A stretch of 64,000 nucleotides of DNA from Actinoplanes regularis (GCF_900188005.1 NZ_FZNR01000001.1:1054001-1118000), one strand, 5' to 3'. Counted from the first letter of the stretch, positions 26,790 to 35,750 are shown. A program made the numbers and translations. Notes: a model not told the origin generated them from the letters alone.

Positions 26790-27470
26790 TCAGACGGAGA
26801 GATCGACCTCTTCCCATTCCGGGGGTGTGTCGTGGTAGGGACCGTGGAAGATGACCGCCCACTCCAGCGCCCAGCGCCGCTGCCCGATCGCGTTGCTGTC
26901 CACCTCGCCCGGCAGCGGCTGCCCGGCCTGCTCCGCCTCCTGGTACGCCCAGTCGAGGCAGTAGTAGAGATCGAGCAGCACCGCCGCCTCAGCGGCGTCG
27001 CGGACCGCGACCAGCGACCGGGACCGCCAGCGGCCGAACGTCTCGCCCGCCGGCAGGTCCGGCATCTGGGTCATCAGGTGATCGTCGGGCGGCACGGTCG
27101 GGTCCAGGTGCCGCCCCAGGCCCAGCAGCCAGGCCAGCGCGAACACCGCGTCGTGGTGCAGCACGAACGACCGGTGGTCGCCCTTGGCCCCGATCACGAA
27201 CTGCCACTCCGGCGGGGTGACCAACTCCACCAGGTGCGAGGCGAGCAGCCAGCTCATCGCCGCCTCGGTGGGCATCCCGAAACAGCGCGCGACGACCACG
27301 TGCAGCACCGCGGCACGCGCCTCCAGCTCGGCGACCGGCCGTAGCTCGATCGTGTCGCCGAGCTCCCACACCAGCGGGAAGGAGGGCGGCGGCAGCGGCA
27401 GGCCCAGCCGATTCAACTCGTCCAGGCTGGCCTCGCGAACCGCGCGTGGATCGGGAGCGGCCTTCGTCAT
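26790..27470 (-). CDS. DUF4272 domain protein
   Basis: Function unknown; 226 aa. The sequence fits DUF4272: an N-terminal REASLDELNRLGLPLPP, a helical middle ELEARAAVLHVVVARCFG and the late AVFALAWLLGLGRHLDP and RWALEWAVIFHGPY. No signal peptide or membrane helix. It starts 6 bp after the thymidine phosphorylase stop and so is the last cistron of the cdd-deoA operon, although no link with nucleosides is known. Confidence 0.82.
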   Translation of the reverse strand: MTKAAPDPRAVREASLDELNRLGLPLPPPSFPLVWELGDTIELRPVAELEARAAVLHVVVARCFGMPTEAAMSWLLASHLVELVTPPEWQFVIGAKGDHRSFVLHHDAVFALAWLLGLGRHLDPTVPPDDHLMTQMPDLPAGETFGRWRSRSLVAVRDAAEAAVLLDLYYCLDWAYQEAEQAGQPLPGEVDSNAIGQRRWALEWAVIFHGPYHDTPPEWEEVDLSV

Positions 27471-27476
27471 GGTGCG

Positions 27477-28754
27477 TCAGGCTATGCGGTCCAGCAGGAG
27501 ACCGGCAGAGGCGGGGGCATCGGTGCCGATCATGATCGCGGCGGCGGCGTCCTCGCGGGCCGCCGGGATTCGCTGTTCCTCGTCGGTACGCAGTTCGAGC
27601 AGCACGTCACCGGCCTGCACCCGGTCCCCGGGCTTCACCCTGAGCTGCACGCCGGCACCGAAGCTGACCGGGTCCTCCTTGCGGGCCCGGCCGGCGCCGA
27701 GACGCCAGGCGGCGACCCCGATCCCGTACGCGTCCATCGCGGTGACCACGCCGTCCTGCTCGGCCCGCAGCACCTCGGTGTGCGCCGCGACCGGCAACGC
27801 GGCGTCCGGGTCGCCGCCCTGCGCCCGGATCATCGCCTTCCAGGTGTCCATCGCGGCACCCGAGGCCAGCACCTTCTCCGGGTCGGCGTCCACCCCGGCC
27901 GCGGCCAGCATCTCCCGGGCCAGCGCCAGGGTCAGCTCGACCACGTCGGACGGGCCACCGCCGGCCAGCACCTCGACCGACTCGGCGACCTCGTTGGCGT
28001 TGCCGACGGCCAGGCCGAGCGGTGTGCTCATGTCGGTGAGCAGGGCGACCGTGGTGACCCCGCTGTCCTTGCCGAGTTGGACCATGGTGCGGGCCAGCTC
28101 GCGCGCCTGCGCCAGGTCCTTCATGAACGCGCCGGAGCCGACCTTGACGTCCAGCACCAGTGCGCCGGTGCCCTCGGCGATCTTCTTGCTCATGATCGAG
28201 CTGGCGATCAGCGGGATCGCCTCGACGGTGCCGGTGACGTCGCGCAGCGCGTACAGCTTGCGGTCGGCCGGAGCCAGGCCGTCGCCGGCCGCGCAGATCA
28301 CCGCGCCGATCTCGTCCAGCTGCGCGATGAACTCGTCGTTGCTGAGCCGGGCTCGCCAGCCGGGGATCGACTCCAGCTTGTCCAGGGTGCCGCCGGTGTG
28401 GCCGAGCCCGCGGCCGGAGAGCTGCGGCACGGCCACGCCGCACGCGGCGACCAGCGGGGTGAGCGGCAGCGTGATCTTGTCGCCGACGCCGCCGGTGGAG
28501 TGCTTGTCGGCGGTCGGCCGGGACACCGCGGAGAGGTCCAGCCGCTCACCGCTGGCGATCATCGCGGCGGTCCAGCGGGCGATCTCGGCCGACGTCATGC
28601 CGCGCAGCAGGATCGCCATGGCCAGCGCGGACATCTGCTCGTCGGCGACGACACCCTTGGTGTACGCGTCGAGGACCCAGTCGATCTGCGCGTCGGAAAG
28701 GGTCTTCCCGTCCCGCTTCGCCCGAATAACGTCAACTGCCGTGATCCCGCTCAT
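27477..28754 (-). CDS. deoA: Thymidine (pyrimidine-nucleoside) phosphorylase
   Basis: Phosphorolysis of thymidine/deoxyuridine to base plus deoxyribose-1-phosphate; 425 aa. The glycine-rich phosphate loop KHSTGGVGDKITLPL, LSGRGLGHTGGTLDKLESI, SSIMSKKIAEGTGALVLDVK and the C-terminal GAGRARKEDPVSFGAGVQL barrel-sandwich region are all present. It overlaps cdd by ATGA (28751-28754) and lies downstream of a nucleoside ABC importer. The deoxyribose-phosphate product ultimately feeds DeoC at 12.6 kb. Confidence 0.96.
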   Translation of the reverse strand: MSGITAVDVIRAKRDGKTLSDAQIDWVLDAYTKGVVADEQMSALAMAILLRGMTSAEIARWTAAMIASGERLDLSAVSRPTADKHSTGGVGDKITLPLTPLVAACGVAVPQLSGRGLGHTGGTLDKLESIPGWRARLSNDEFIAQLDEIGAVICAAGDGLAPADRKLYALRDVTGTVEAIPLIASSIMSKKIAEGTGALVLDVKVGSGAFMKDLAQARELARTMVQLGKDSGVTTVALLTDMSTPLGLAVGNANEVAESVEVLAGGGPSDVVELTLALAREMLAAAGVDADPEKVLASGAAMDTWKAMIRAQGGDPDAALPVAAHTEVLRAEQDGVVTAMDAYGIGVAAWRLGAGRARKEDPVSFGAGVQLRVKPGDRVQAGDVLLELRTDEEQRIPAAREDAAAAIMIGTDAPASAGLLLDRIA

Positions 28755-29464
28755 GCCGTCTCCTCCCAGCGCTGCGGAATGCCGTCCGGCAGCTCACCCT
28801 CGCCGGCCCAGGACAGACCGCCCTCGGCATCCACCACCACGACCCGCGGAGAACGGACCAGACCCCACGCCACCGCCGCGGCGGCGGTCGGGAAGTTCGG
28901 TGCCTCCTCCAGGATGCCCTTGTCCTCGCCGGTCCCCGGGGCGCCCGACGAGCGCTCCCAGTACCCGGTCCAGATCGTCGCGCCGCCGGACAGGTCCGGG
29001 TGCACGAAGACGGTGCCGCGCCCGCGCCACCGTGCCAGGTCCGCCGGGACCTCCGGGCCGCCGGCCGGGCCGGTGACCTTCTCCATGTCCACCCAGCCGA
29101 AGGCGTGCGGCAGCAGTTCGTCCATGCGCAGCGGCCGGGGCACCGCCTCGACCAGCAGGTCCGGGCCGCCGTGCTCCCAGAGCAGCTGACGGCAGCGGCC
29201 GCACGGCATCAGCGGCGCACCGGTCGCGTCCACGCAGGAGATGGCCACCAGCTTGCCGCCGCCGGTCGCGTGCAGCGAGCTCACCATCCCGCACTCGGCG
29301 CAGAGCGTTATGCCGAGGGACGCGTTCTCCACGTTGCAGCCGATCACCATCCGGCCGTCGTCGACCAGGCCGGCCACGCCGACCGGAAAGTCGGAGGCGG
29401 GCACGTAGGCATGCCGCATCACCTCGATGGCGGCCGTTCGCAGCGCCACCCAGTCGATCTCCAT
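28751..29464 (-). CDS. cdd: Cytidine deaminase with C-terminal extension
   Basis: Residues 1-125 are a standard homotetrameric-type Cdd: NVENASLGITLCAECGM (catalytic Glu and first zinc Cys) and MPCGRCRQLLWEHGG (other zinc Cys ligands). Residues about 145-237 are extra: TVFVHPDLSGGATIWTGYW and ILEEAPNFPTAAAAVAWGL, an uncharacterised alpha/beta domain, making the protein nearly twice the usual 130 aa. ATG 29464; the stop overlaps deoA. A long nested hairpin at 29504-29563 separates it from the upstream transporter genes. Confidence 0.93.
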   Translation of the reverse strand: MEIDWVALRTAAIEVMRHAYVPASDFPVGVAGLVDDGRMVIGCNVENASLGITLCAECGMVSSLHATGGGKLVAISCVDATGAPLMPCGRCRQLLWEHGGPDLLVEAVPRPLRMDELLPHAFGWVDMEKVTGPAGGPEVPADLARWRGRGTVFVHPDLSGGATIWTGYWERSSGAPGTGEDKGILEEAPNFPTAAAAVAWGLVRSPRVVVVDAEGGLSWAGEGELPDGIPQRWEETA

Positions 29465-29503
29465 GATTTCGATTCTGCCCCACTGTTCGGTCTGCCAACG
29501 ACG

Positions 29504-29563
29504 GATGCCCGGGCGGCTCCGTCTCGCGGATCATCCGAAGACGGAGCCTTCACCCCGGGCATC
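29504..29563 (-). terminator. Nested two-stem hairpin between importer and salvage genes
   Basis: Outer 10-bp stem 29504-29513/29554-29563 encloses an inner 10-bp stem 29515-29524/29539-29548. It lies 13 bp after the permease stop (29577) and 40 bp before the cdd start, in the direction of transcription. No long T run follows, so it may be a terminator, an attenuator or an RNA-processing/stability site. Confidence 0.6.
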
Positions 29564-29576
29564 GATCAGCAGAATC

Positions 29577-30845
29577 TCAATTCTTGACGTACGGAAGGCC
29601 GTCCGCGGCCGGCGCACGCACCCGGCCGACCAGACCGGCCACCGCGATGATCGTGGCCAGGTACGGCAGCATGCTCAGGAACTGGTTCGGCACCGGGCTG
29701 CCGATCGCGCTCAGGTAGAACGACAGCTTCTGCGCGAAGCCGAAGAACAGCGCCGCCCCGAACGCCCCGATCGGCGTGTACCGGCCGAAGATCAGCGCCG
29801 CGAGGGCGATGAAGCCGGCACCGGCCGTCATGTTCTTGGTGAAGCTGCCGGTCGCCACGAGCGTGAAGTACGCCCCGCCGAGACCCGCCACCACGCCACC
29901 GAGCAGCACGTTCAGGTACCGCAGGCCACGCACCCGGATGCCGACCGTGTCAGCCGCCGTCGGGTGTTCGCCGACCGCCCGGGTACGCAGCCCCCAGCGG
30001 GTCCGGTTGAGCGCGAAGTGGATCACCACGACCAGGATGAGCGCGACCCACAGCAGCAGGGTGGCGTCGAAGAACACCGGGCCGAGCACCGGGATGTCGG
30101 CCAGGCCGGGGATCCGCCAGCTGGGCATCTGCGGCGGGGTGTTGTACCCGGCCGCGTCGGGCTGCATCAGCCGCTCGTAGAGGAAGCCGGTGATGCCGAG
30201 CGCGAACAGGTTCAGCACGATGCCGACGACGGTCTGGTCGACCAGGTAGCGGATCGAGAGCACGGCGAGGATCGCCGCGATGATCACACCGCCGACCGCG
30301 GCACTGATCAGGCCGGCCCAGACGCTGCCGGCCATGGTGCCGACCAGGGCACCGGCGAACGCGCCCATCAGGAACTGTCCCTCGATCGCCACGTTCACCA
30401 CGCCGGACCGCTCCCCGAGGACACCGGCCAGGGCGCCCAGGATCAGCGGCAGGGCCAGGTCCATCGTGCCGCCGAGGGTGTCCTCCAGCGCCATGAACTG
30501 ACCGGCCACCTGCCAGCAGAGGAACGACAGCACGAAGGTCACGATGCCGGCCGCGAGCAGCGCGTTGGACCAGCGCTTGGCCACCCCGGCGATGAGCGCA
30601 CCGCCGGCCACCAGGGTCAGGACGCCGAACAGCACGGCGCCGAACTGGCCGTTGATCGAGAGCGCGGCGCCGGCCGCGTCCTCGGTGAGCGTGAATCGGG
30701 CGTCCTTGCTCGGCGCGAGCGAGCCGAACAGCACCGCGCCGACGACGCCGAGCAGGATCAGGGCCAGGCCGAGACGGCGCTGCCGGGTCCAGAACGGCTC
30801 CGGCGCGGTCACCTCGGCCAGCTCCTCCACAGTCGTGGTCGACAT
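29577..30845 (-). CDS. Nucleoside ABC transporter permease (NupQ/BmpC-like)
   Basis: BPD_transp_2 family integral membrane permease, 422 aa, about ten hydrophobic segments. Characteristic EGQFLMGAFAGALVG (NVAIEGQ motif), GNRTRWGLRTRAVGEHP-type cytoplasmic loop and a C-terminal FFGFAQKLSFYL are present. ATG 30845 lies 4 bp downstream of the preceding permease stop. A BMP lipoprotein, an ATPase and two permeases form a complete purine/pyrimidine nucleoside importer. Confidence 0.9.
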   Translation of the reverse strand: MSTTTVEELAEVTAPEPFWTRQRRLGLALILLGVVGAVLFGSLAPSKDARFTLTEDAAGAALSINGQFGAVLFGVLTLVAGGALIAGVAKRWSNALLAAGIVTFVLSFLCWQVAGQFMALEDTLGGTMDLALPLILGALAGVLGERSGVVNVAIEGQFLMGAFAGALVGTMAGSVWAGLISAAVGGVIIAAILAVLSIRYLVDQTVVGIVLNLFALGITGFLYERLMQPDAAGYNTPPQMPSWRIPGLADIPVLGPVFFDATLLLWVALILVVVIHFALNRTRWGLRTRAVGEHPTAADTVGIRVRGLRYLNVLLGGVVAGLGGAYFTLVATGSFTKNMTAGAGFIALAALIFGRYTPIGAFGAALFFGFAQKLSFYLSAIGSPVPNQFLSMLPYLATIIAVAGLVGRVRAPAADGLPYVKN

Positions 30846-30849
30846 GTCC

Positions 30850-32100
30850 TCAGCCCTTCGCCGGAGAGACGCCGAACCCGGCGGAACGGGCGGCACGAAG
30901 TCGGAAGATCGCCTTCACCAGGGCGGGGGCGGCGATGAAGATGACGATCAGGGCCTGCAGCACGTTGACCAGCTCCAGAGAGATGCCGGAGTACGACTGC
31001 ATCCGGTTGCCACCGGCGCGCAGCGCGCCGAACAGCAGCGCGGCCATCAGGGTGCCCCACGGACGGTTGCGGCCGAGCAGCGCGACGAGCAGGCCGTCGA
31101 AGCCGATGTTGCCGGCCACGGACGGGGTCAGCGCATACGCCGTACCCAGCACCTGGGTCGCGCCACCGAGCCCGGCCAGGCCACCGGCCACCGCCATCAG
31201 CACCGTGTACGTCCTGGCCACGCTGATTCCGGCGGTCTGCGCGGCGTGCGGGTTCGCACCCACCGCCCGCAGCTCGAAGCCGAACGCCGACCGGTTCAGC
31301 AGCCAGGCCACCCCGGCGGTGACGATCACCGCGAGCACGATGCCCAGGTGCACCCGGAGCACGCCGCCGAACGAGGGCAGCTGGGCCGAGGAGGCCACCG
31401 CCTTGCTGATCGCGTCGGTCCGGCCCGGGGCCTGAACGCCGTTCTGGATGACCAGCCAGGCCAGGAAGAGCCCGGCGGTGTAGTTCAGCATGATCGTGGT
31501 GATCACCTCGTGCGCGCCGGTACGCGCCTTGAGCAGGCCCGGCAGGAAGCCCCAGAGGACACCGCCCAGCACGCCGGCGACCAGCGCGACCACCAGGTTG
31601 AGCACGATCGGCAGGCCGAAGGTGAAGCCGGCCAGCCCGGCCGCGATACAGCCGAGCACCGCCTGGCCCTGCGCGCCGATGTTGAACAGGCCGCCGCGGA
31701 AGGCCAGCGAGACGGAGAGGCCGGTGAAGACCAGCGGGGCGGCGTAGGTGAGCGTCTCGGAGATCGGCGCCAGCGCGTCCTGCCACCGGCCGGTGCCGGA
31801 GAACCAGGCGCTGAACGCCTCCGGGTCGCCGAGCGCGCCCTTGAGCAGGTCGGAGTAGGCCGCGCTGATCAGGGCCCAGCTCGCCTCGAGCGCGTCACCC
31901 GGCCGGGCGGTGAAGTAGCTGAACTTCGCCAGCACCGCTGAGTCGGAGACCACGATCAGCACGGCGCCGATCACCACGGCCAGGAAGATCGAGAGAGCCG
32001 TGACCGTGACGCTGTTCGACGACCAGAGGTTGCGCAGGAAGACGTTGAGGAACGTCTCCTTCTCAACCGGTTTCTTCTCGGTGGTCGGCTCGGCGGTCAC
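30850..32100 (-). CDS. Nucleoside ABC transporter permease (NupP/BmpB-like)
   Basis: The first of two BPD_transp_2 permeases, 416 aa. An N-terminal cytoplasmic tail rich in K/E leads to TM1 (VTALSIFLAVVIGAVLIVV), followed by a large extracellular loop and about nine further membrane helices. FNIGAQGQAVLGCIAAGLAG is the hallmark NIGAEGQ region. GTG 32100 forms a GTGA overlap with the ATPase stop. Confidence 0.92.
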   Translation of the reverse strand: MTAEPTTEKKPVEKETFLNVFLRNLWSSNSVTVTALSIFLAVVIGAVLIVVSDSAVLAKFSYFTARPGDALEASWALISAAYSDLLKGALGDPEAFSAWFSGTGRWQDALAPISETLTYAAPLVFTGLSVSLAFRGGLFNIGAQGQAVLGCIAAGLAGFTFGLPIVLNLVVALVAGVLGGVLWGFLPGLLKARTGAHEVITTIMLNYTAGLFLAWLVIQNGVQAPGRTDAISKAVASSAQLPSFGGVLRVHLGIVLAVIVTAGVAWLLNRSAFGFELRAVGANPHAAQTAGISVARTYTVLMAVAGGLAGLGGATQVLGTAYALTPSVAGNIGFDGLLVALLGRNRPWGTLMAALLFGALRAGGNRMQSYSGISLELVNVLQALIVIFIAAPALVKAIFRLRAARSAGFGVSPAKG

Positions 32101-33629
32101 TTGGTCCCCTCTTCTTCGGCCGGGGCACCGGTGATGCCGGCCATCAACAGGCCGATCTCCTCGCGCGGGGTGTCCGGCGAGACGATGGCCAGGATCCGAC
32201 CGCGGTACATCACCGCGATCCGGTCGGCGAGGCCGACCACCTCGTCGAGCTCACTGGAGACCACCAGCACCGCGGTGCCCTGGTCCCGCTCGCGGATGAT
32301 CCGGCGGTGGATGAACTCGATCGAGCCGACGTCCACGCCGCGGGTCGGCTGGGACGCGATGAACAGGCGCAGCGGCCGGGACATCTCCCGGGCGATGACG
32401 ACCTTCTGCTGGTTGCCGCCGGAAAGCGAACCGGCCGTGCTCTCCGGGGACTGGCAGCGGATGTCGAACTGTTCGACCCGGTGCTTGGCGTTCCCGTCGA
32501 TCTTGGCGCGGTCCAGGCGGAACGCGTTGCCGAACGGCTCCCGGTCGTACAGGTCCAGGATCAGGTTCTCGGCGACGGTGAACTCCTTGACCACCCCGTC
32601 GTGGCTGCGGTCCTCGGGGACGTAGCCGACGCCGGCTCGCAGGATCCGCTTGGTGCTCTTCCCGGCCAGGTCCTCGCTGTCCAGCTCGACCTTGCCGGCG
32701 CGGACCTCCCGCAGCCCCATCACGGCCTCGACCAGCTCGGTCTGCCCGTTGCCCTGCACCCCGGCGATGCCGAGCACCTCGCCGGCGCGAACCTCCAGGT
32801 CGACGCCGTCGACCGCGCGGACGCCCCGGTCGTCGTCGACCACAAGGCCCGCGACCTGCAGCACGACGCTGCCCGGCTCCGCCGGGCTCTTGTCCACCTC
32901 GAGGCTGACCGCGCGGCCGACCATCAGGGCGGCCAACTCGTCCTCGCTGGTGTCCGGGGTGGCGGTACCGACCACCTGACCGCGCCGGATCACGGTGATC
33001 CGGTCGGCGATCTTCTTTACCTCTTTGAGCTTGTGGGTGATGAAGACGATCGACTTGCCCATCTCGGTGAGCGAGCGCATCACCGCGAGCAGTTCGTCGG
33101 TCTCCTGGGGGGTGAGGACCGCGGTCGGCTCGTCCAGGATCAGCAGGTCGACGTCGCGGGTCAGCGCCTTGACGATCTCCACCCGCTGCTGGGCACCGAC
33201 CGGCAGGTCCTCGATCAGCGCGTCCGGGTCGACCGGCAGGCCGAAACGCTTCGAGGTCTCGAGCACGTCGCGGCGGGCGCGGCGGCGGTCCAGCCAGCCG
33301 AGCGGGCCGCCACGGGTCTCCTCGGCGCCGAGCGCGATGTTCTCCGCCACGGTGAAGACCGGGACCAGCATGAAGTGCTGGTGCACCATGCCGATGCCGG
33401 CCGCGATCGCGTCGCGGGGGCTGCGGAAGACCTTGGGCTCGTCGTTGACGACGATCTCACCCTCGTCCGGCTGCAGCAGACCGTACAGCTGGTTCATCAG
33501 CGTGGACTTGCCCGCGCCGTTCTCGCCCAGCAGGGCGTGCACCTCACCGGGTTCAACGGTGATGTCGATGTGATTGTTGGCCACCAGGTCGCCGAAGCGC
33601 TTGGTGATGCCGCGCAGTTCCAGTTTCAG
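32097..33629 (-). CDS. Nucleoside ABC transporter ATP-binding protein (double cassette)
   Basis: Energises the importer; 510 aa with two ABC domains as in RbsA/NupO. The first has Walker A GENGAGKST, signature-region DLPVGAQQRVEIVKAL and Walker B LLILDEPTAVLTP. The second has GVQGNGQTELVEAVMG, SLSGGNQQKVVIAREM and the degenerate LFIASQPTRGVDVGS. No in-frame ATG, GTG or TTG lies between the BMP stop and the first domain. The best start is CTG 33629 (LKLELRGITKRF), six bases after GGGGAG, matching the MKLELRG-type start of homologues. Confidence 0.92.
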   Translation of the reverse strand: MKLELRGITKRFGDLVANNHIDITVEPGEVHALLGENGAGKSTLMNQLYGLLQPDEGEIVVNDEPKVFRSPRDAIAAGIGMVHQHFMLVPVFTVAENIALGAEETRGGPLGWLDRRRARRDVLETSKRFGLPVDPDALIEDLPVGAQQRVEIVKALTRDVDLLILDEPTAVLTPQETDELLAVMRSLTEMGKSIVFITHKLKEVKKIADRITVIRRGQVVGTATPDTSEDELAALMVGRAVSLEVDKSPAEPGSVVLQVAGLVVDDDRGVRAVDGVDLEVRAGEVLGIAGVQGNGQTELVEAVMGLREVRAGKVELDSEDLAGKSTKRILRAGVGYVPEDRSHDGVVKEFTVAENLILDLYDREPFGNAFRLDRAKIDGNAKHRVEQFDIRCQSPESTAGSLSGGNQQKVVIAREMSRPLRLFIASQPTRGVDVGSIEFIHRRIIRERDQGTAVLVVSSELDEVVGLADRIAVMYRGRILAIVSPDTPREEIGLLMAGITGAPAEEEGTK

Positions 33630-33677
33630 CGGAATCTCCCCGACGTCGGTACTGGCCTGGTGGACGTTCCAATGCGA

Positions 33678-33720
33678 GCCGCCGCTCGGCCACGGACGGA
33701 AACCGTGGCCGCGCGGCGGC
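33678..33720 (-). terminator. Intercistronic hairpin between binding protein and ATPase
   Basis: An 18-bp stem with one mismatch (33678-33695 with 33703-33720) and a 7-nt loop lies 22 bp after the BMP stop and before the ATPase. Such hairpins commonly protect the highly expressed binding-protein mRNA or partially terminate transcription. No T run follows, favouring stability or partial termination. Confidence 0.65.
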
Positions 33721-33741
33721 CGAGATGTTACTACTGGCAGG

Positions 33742-34836
33742 TCACTTCGGCGCGCTGGCCGACTCGACCTTGACCGTACCGGCGATGATGTCCTTCTTGA
33801 GCTGGTCGAGCTCGGTCTTGAGAGTCGCGTCGACCTTGCTGTCGAACTGGTTGAACGGGGCCAGGCTGACACCGTTGTTCTCCAGCGTGCCGACGTAGCC
33901 CGGGGTCGGCGACAGGGTCTCACCCTTGGCGCCCTTGACCACGGCCTCCTTGACGGCCTCCTCGACGTTCTTCACCACGGTGCTGAGGAAGACGTCGCAG
34001 TACTGCGCGGCGCTCTTGCAGCCGTCCTGGTCGACCCAGATGACCGAGACCTTGCCGGCCGAGTCCTTGGCGACCTGGGCGGTGCCCAGGCCGGTGCCGC
34101 CGGCGACCGGCAGGATCACGTCGGCGCCCTGCGAGACCAGGGTCTGGGTGATGGTCTTGCCCTTGTTCTGGTCGATGAAGCTGTCGGCGAAGGTGCCGTT
34201 CTGCTTCGCCTTGTCCCAGCCCAGGACCTGGACGGTCTTGCCCTTCTTCTGGTTGAAGTAGGCGACGCCGTCGGCGAAGCCGTCCATGAAGATGGTGACG
34301 GGGCCGATCTTCATACCACCGTAGGTGCCGACCTTGCCGGACTTCGAGTAGCCCGCGGCGAGGTAGCCGGCGAGGAACGCGGCCTGGTGGGTGGCGAACT
34401 GCATCGGGTAGACGTTGCTACCGGTGCTGGCGCTGTCCACGATGCCGAACTGGGAGCCGGTGCTCTCCTTCGCGACCTTCTCGGTCGCGCCGCCCATCAG
34501 GCCGCCGACCGCCAGGATGAAGTTGCACTTCTGGGTCACGAAGCTGCGCAGGCCCGGCTCGTAGTCGGCCTCGGAGGACGAGGAGACGTACTTCGGGTCG
34601 ACGTTGGAGGCCTCGGTCTTCGCGGCCTGGAGGCCGGCCCAGGCGGCGGCGTTGAACGACTTGTCGTCGATGCCGCCGGTGTCGGTCACCATGCAGGCCT
34701 TGTAAGCGGCGGCGGCGCTGGCGCTGCCGTTCGCCGACGGGGTCTCCTCCGGAGCGTTACCGCAAGCGGCGGCCGCGAGCGTCAGCCCACCTGCCGCGAG
34801 AATCGCCACGATCCGCTTCCCACGTACTGGGCGCAA
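33742..34836 (-). CDS. BMP-family nucleoside-binding lipoprotein
   Basis: Extracellular substrate-binding component of the nucleoside importer, 364 aa. The signal peptide (KRIVAILAAGGLTLAA) ends in lipobox AAAC, giving a lipid-anchored Cys near residue 25. BMP/PnrA family segments: CMVTDTGGIDDKSFNAAAWA, GFADGVAYFNQKKGKTVQVL and DVILPVAGGTGLGT. TTG 34836 is the start, with GGAGGGCG just upstream. A promoter lies at 34888-34916. First gene of importer-cdd-deoA. Confidence 0.93.
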   Translation of the reverse strand: MRPVRGKRIVAILAAGGLTLAAAACGNAPEETPSANGSASAAAAYKACMVTDTGGIDDKSFNAAAWAGLQAAKTEASNVDPKYVSSSSEADYEPGLRSFVTQKCNFILAVGGLMGGATEKVAKESTGSQFGIVDSASTGSNVYPMQFATHQAAFLAGYLAAGYSKSGKVGTYGGMKIGPVTIFMDGFADGVAYFNQKKGKTVQVLGWDKAKQNGTFADSFIDQNKGKTITQTLVSQGADVILPVAGGTGLGTAQVAKDSAGKVSVIWVDQDGCKSAAQYCDVFLSTVVKNVEEAVKEAVVKGAKGETLSPTPGYVGTLENNGVSLAPFNQFDSKVDATLKTELDQLKKDIIAGTVKVESASAPK

Positions 34837-34887
34837 GACGCCCTCCTTCCACTGCTCACCGACACGCTCGGTAAGTCTCAGGTCGGG

Positions 34888-34916
34888 AGCGTAGCTCCGG
34901 TCCCCGCAGCCGTCAG
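34888..34916 (-). promoter_or_regulatory. Promoter of the nucleoside importer operon
   Basis: On the minus strand CTGACG (34916-34911) and TACGCT (34893-34888) are separated by exactly 17 bases. The predicted start near 34881 leaves a 45-nt leader before TTG 34836. Sequence resembles the main vegetative promoter class of actinomycetes. Confidence 0.5.
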
Positions 34917-35107
34917 GCGTTCGGCACGGACTGTTGGCGCACCGTTATCGCGCCGCAATCACCAGGGGTTTTGCCTGCCCGCTTTCGGCGGGATCACGGC
35001 TGAATTGTGCGGTGGGCACGAAACCAGAAGGTAATCTGTGCCGCCGGCAACCCCCGCCCGATAACGGTTCGCTCCGATTACGGCCACCATTTGGTCACGG
35101 CCGCCTC

Positions 35108-35341
35108 TCAGGGCTTGCCGGGTACGGCCCGCCACGCCCGTACGCCGAGAACCCCCACGGTCGTCCCGATGATCAGCGAGGCGCCGATCAGCAGCGCGTG
35201 CACCCAGAGGAACGAGGTCGGCGTCCCGCCGTCGAAGGAGCGCTCGTCGGCGTAGATCGCGAGGCCGAAGCGGGGCCAGATCACCCACGTCCACACCCCG
35301 ACCGCCATCAGGAACGCTGCCCACCCTCGCGTGATCACCAC
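35108..35341 (-). CDS. SCO4848-family small membrane protein
   Basis: A 77-aa protein with two membrane helices (WAAFLMAVGVWTWVIWP and ALLIGASLIIGTTVGVLGV) separated by a conserved loop ADERSFDGGTPTSFLWVH. Length and loop match the SCO4848-like actinobacterial membrane proteins, whose function is unknown. It lies 22 bp downstream of the 128-aa gene on the same strand, so it probably belongs to that transcript. Confidence 0.8.
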   Translation of the reverse strand: MVITRGWAAFLMAVGVWTWVIWPRFGLAIYADERSFDGGTPTSFLWVHALLIGASLIIGTTVGVLGVRAWRAVPGKP

Positions 35342-35363
35342 GGGCGTCAGTATCGCAGCGGGC

Positions 35364-35750
35364 TCACCGGACCAGCCGGGCGGCTATCCGGCGCCAGCCG
35401 TCGTGCACCTCGGACGGCTCCGGCGTCGCCGGTGGCGGACCACTGCCCGCCGGCTCGGCGAGCAGCTCCGTGTCGTCCTCGGCCGCCGCCCGGACCGCCT
35501 CGATCTCCTTGCGGATCGCGTCCACCCCGTCCAGTGGGAACATCGGCTCGACCACCGCCATCAGGTCGTCGTCCGCGACCACCGCGCGGGCCAGGGCCAC
35601 CGCGTGACCCCGCTCGTACGGCCCGCAGACCACCGGGTCCCAGTCCTCCCGATCGCCGAGCGAGCCGATCGTGATCACCCACGGGGCGTCGATAAGTGGC
35701 GAGCCGGGCGGCAGATGCAGCGTGACGAGAGTCCCCACGCAGGACATCAT
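35364..35750 (-). CDS. Hypothetical 128-aa protein
   Basis: Not recognised. Residues 1-80 look like one folded domain (LVTLHLPPGSPLIDAPWVIT, CGPYERGHAVALARAVVAD) that recalls small actinobacterial proteins in which a line of context precedes a D-rich helix. The C-terminal third is Pro/Glu-rich and probably flexible. ATG 35750 overlaps the YihY stop as ATGA, so it is co-translated with that membrane protein. Confidence 0.65.
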   Translation of the reverse strand: MMSCVGTLVTLHLPPGSPLIDAPWVITIGSLGDREDWDPVVCGPYERGHAVALARAVVADDDLMAVVEPMFPLDGVDAIRKEIEAVRAAAEDDTELLAEPAGSGPPPATPEPSEVHDGWRRIAARLVR

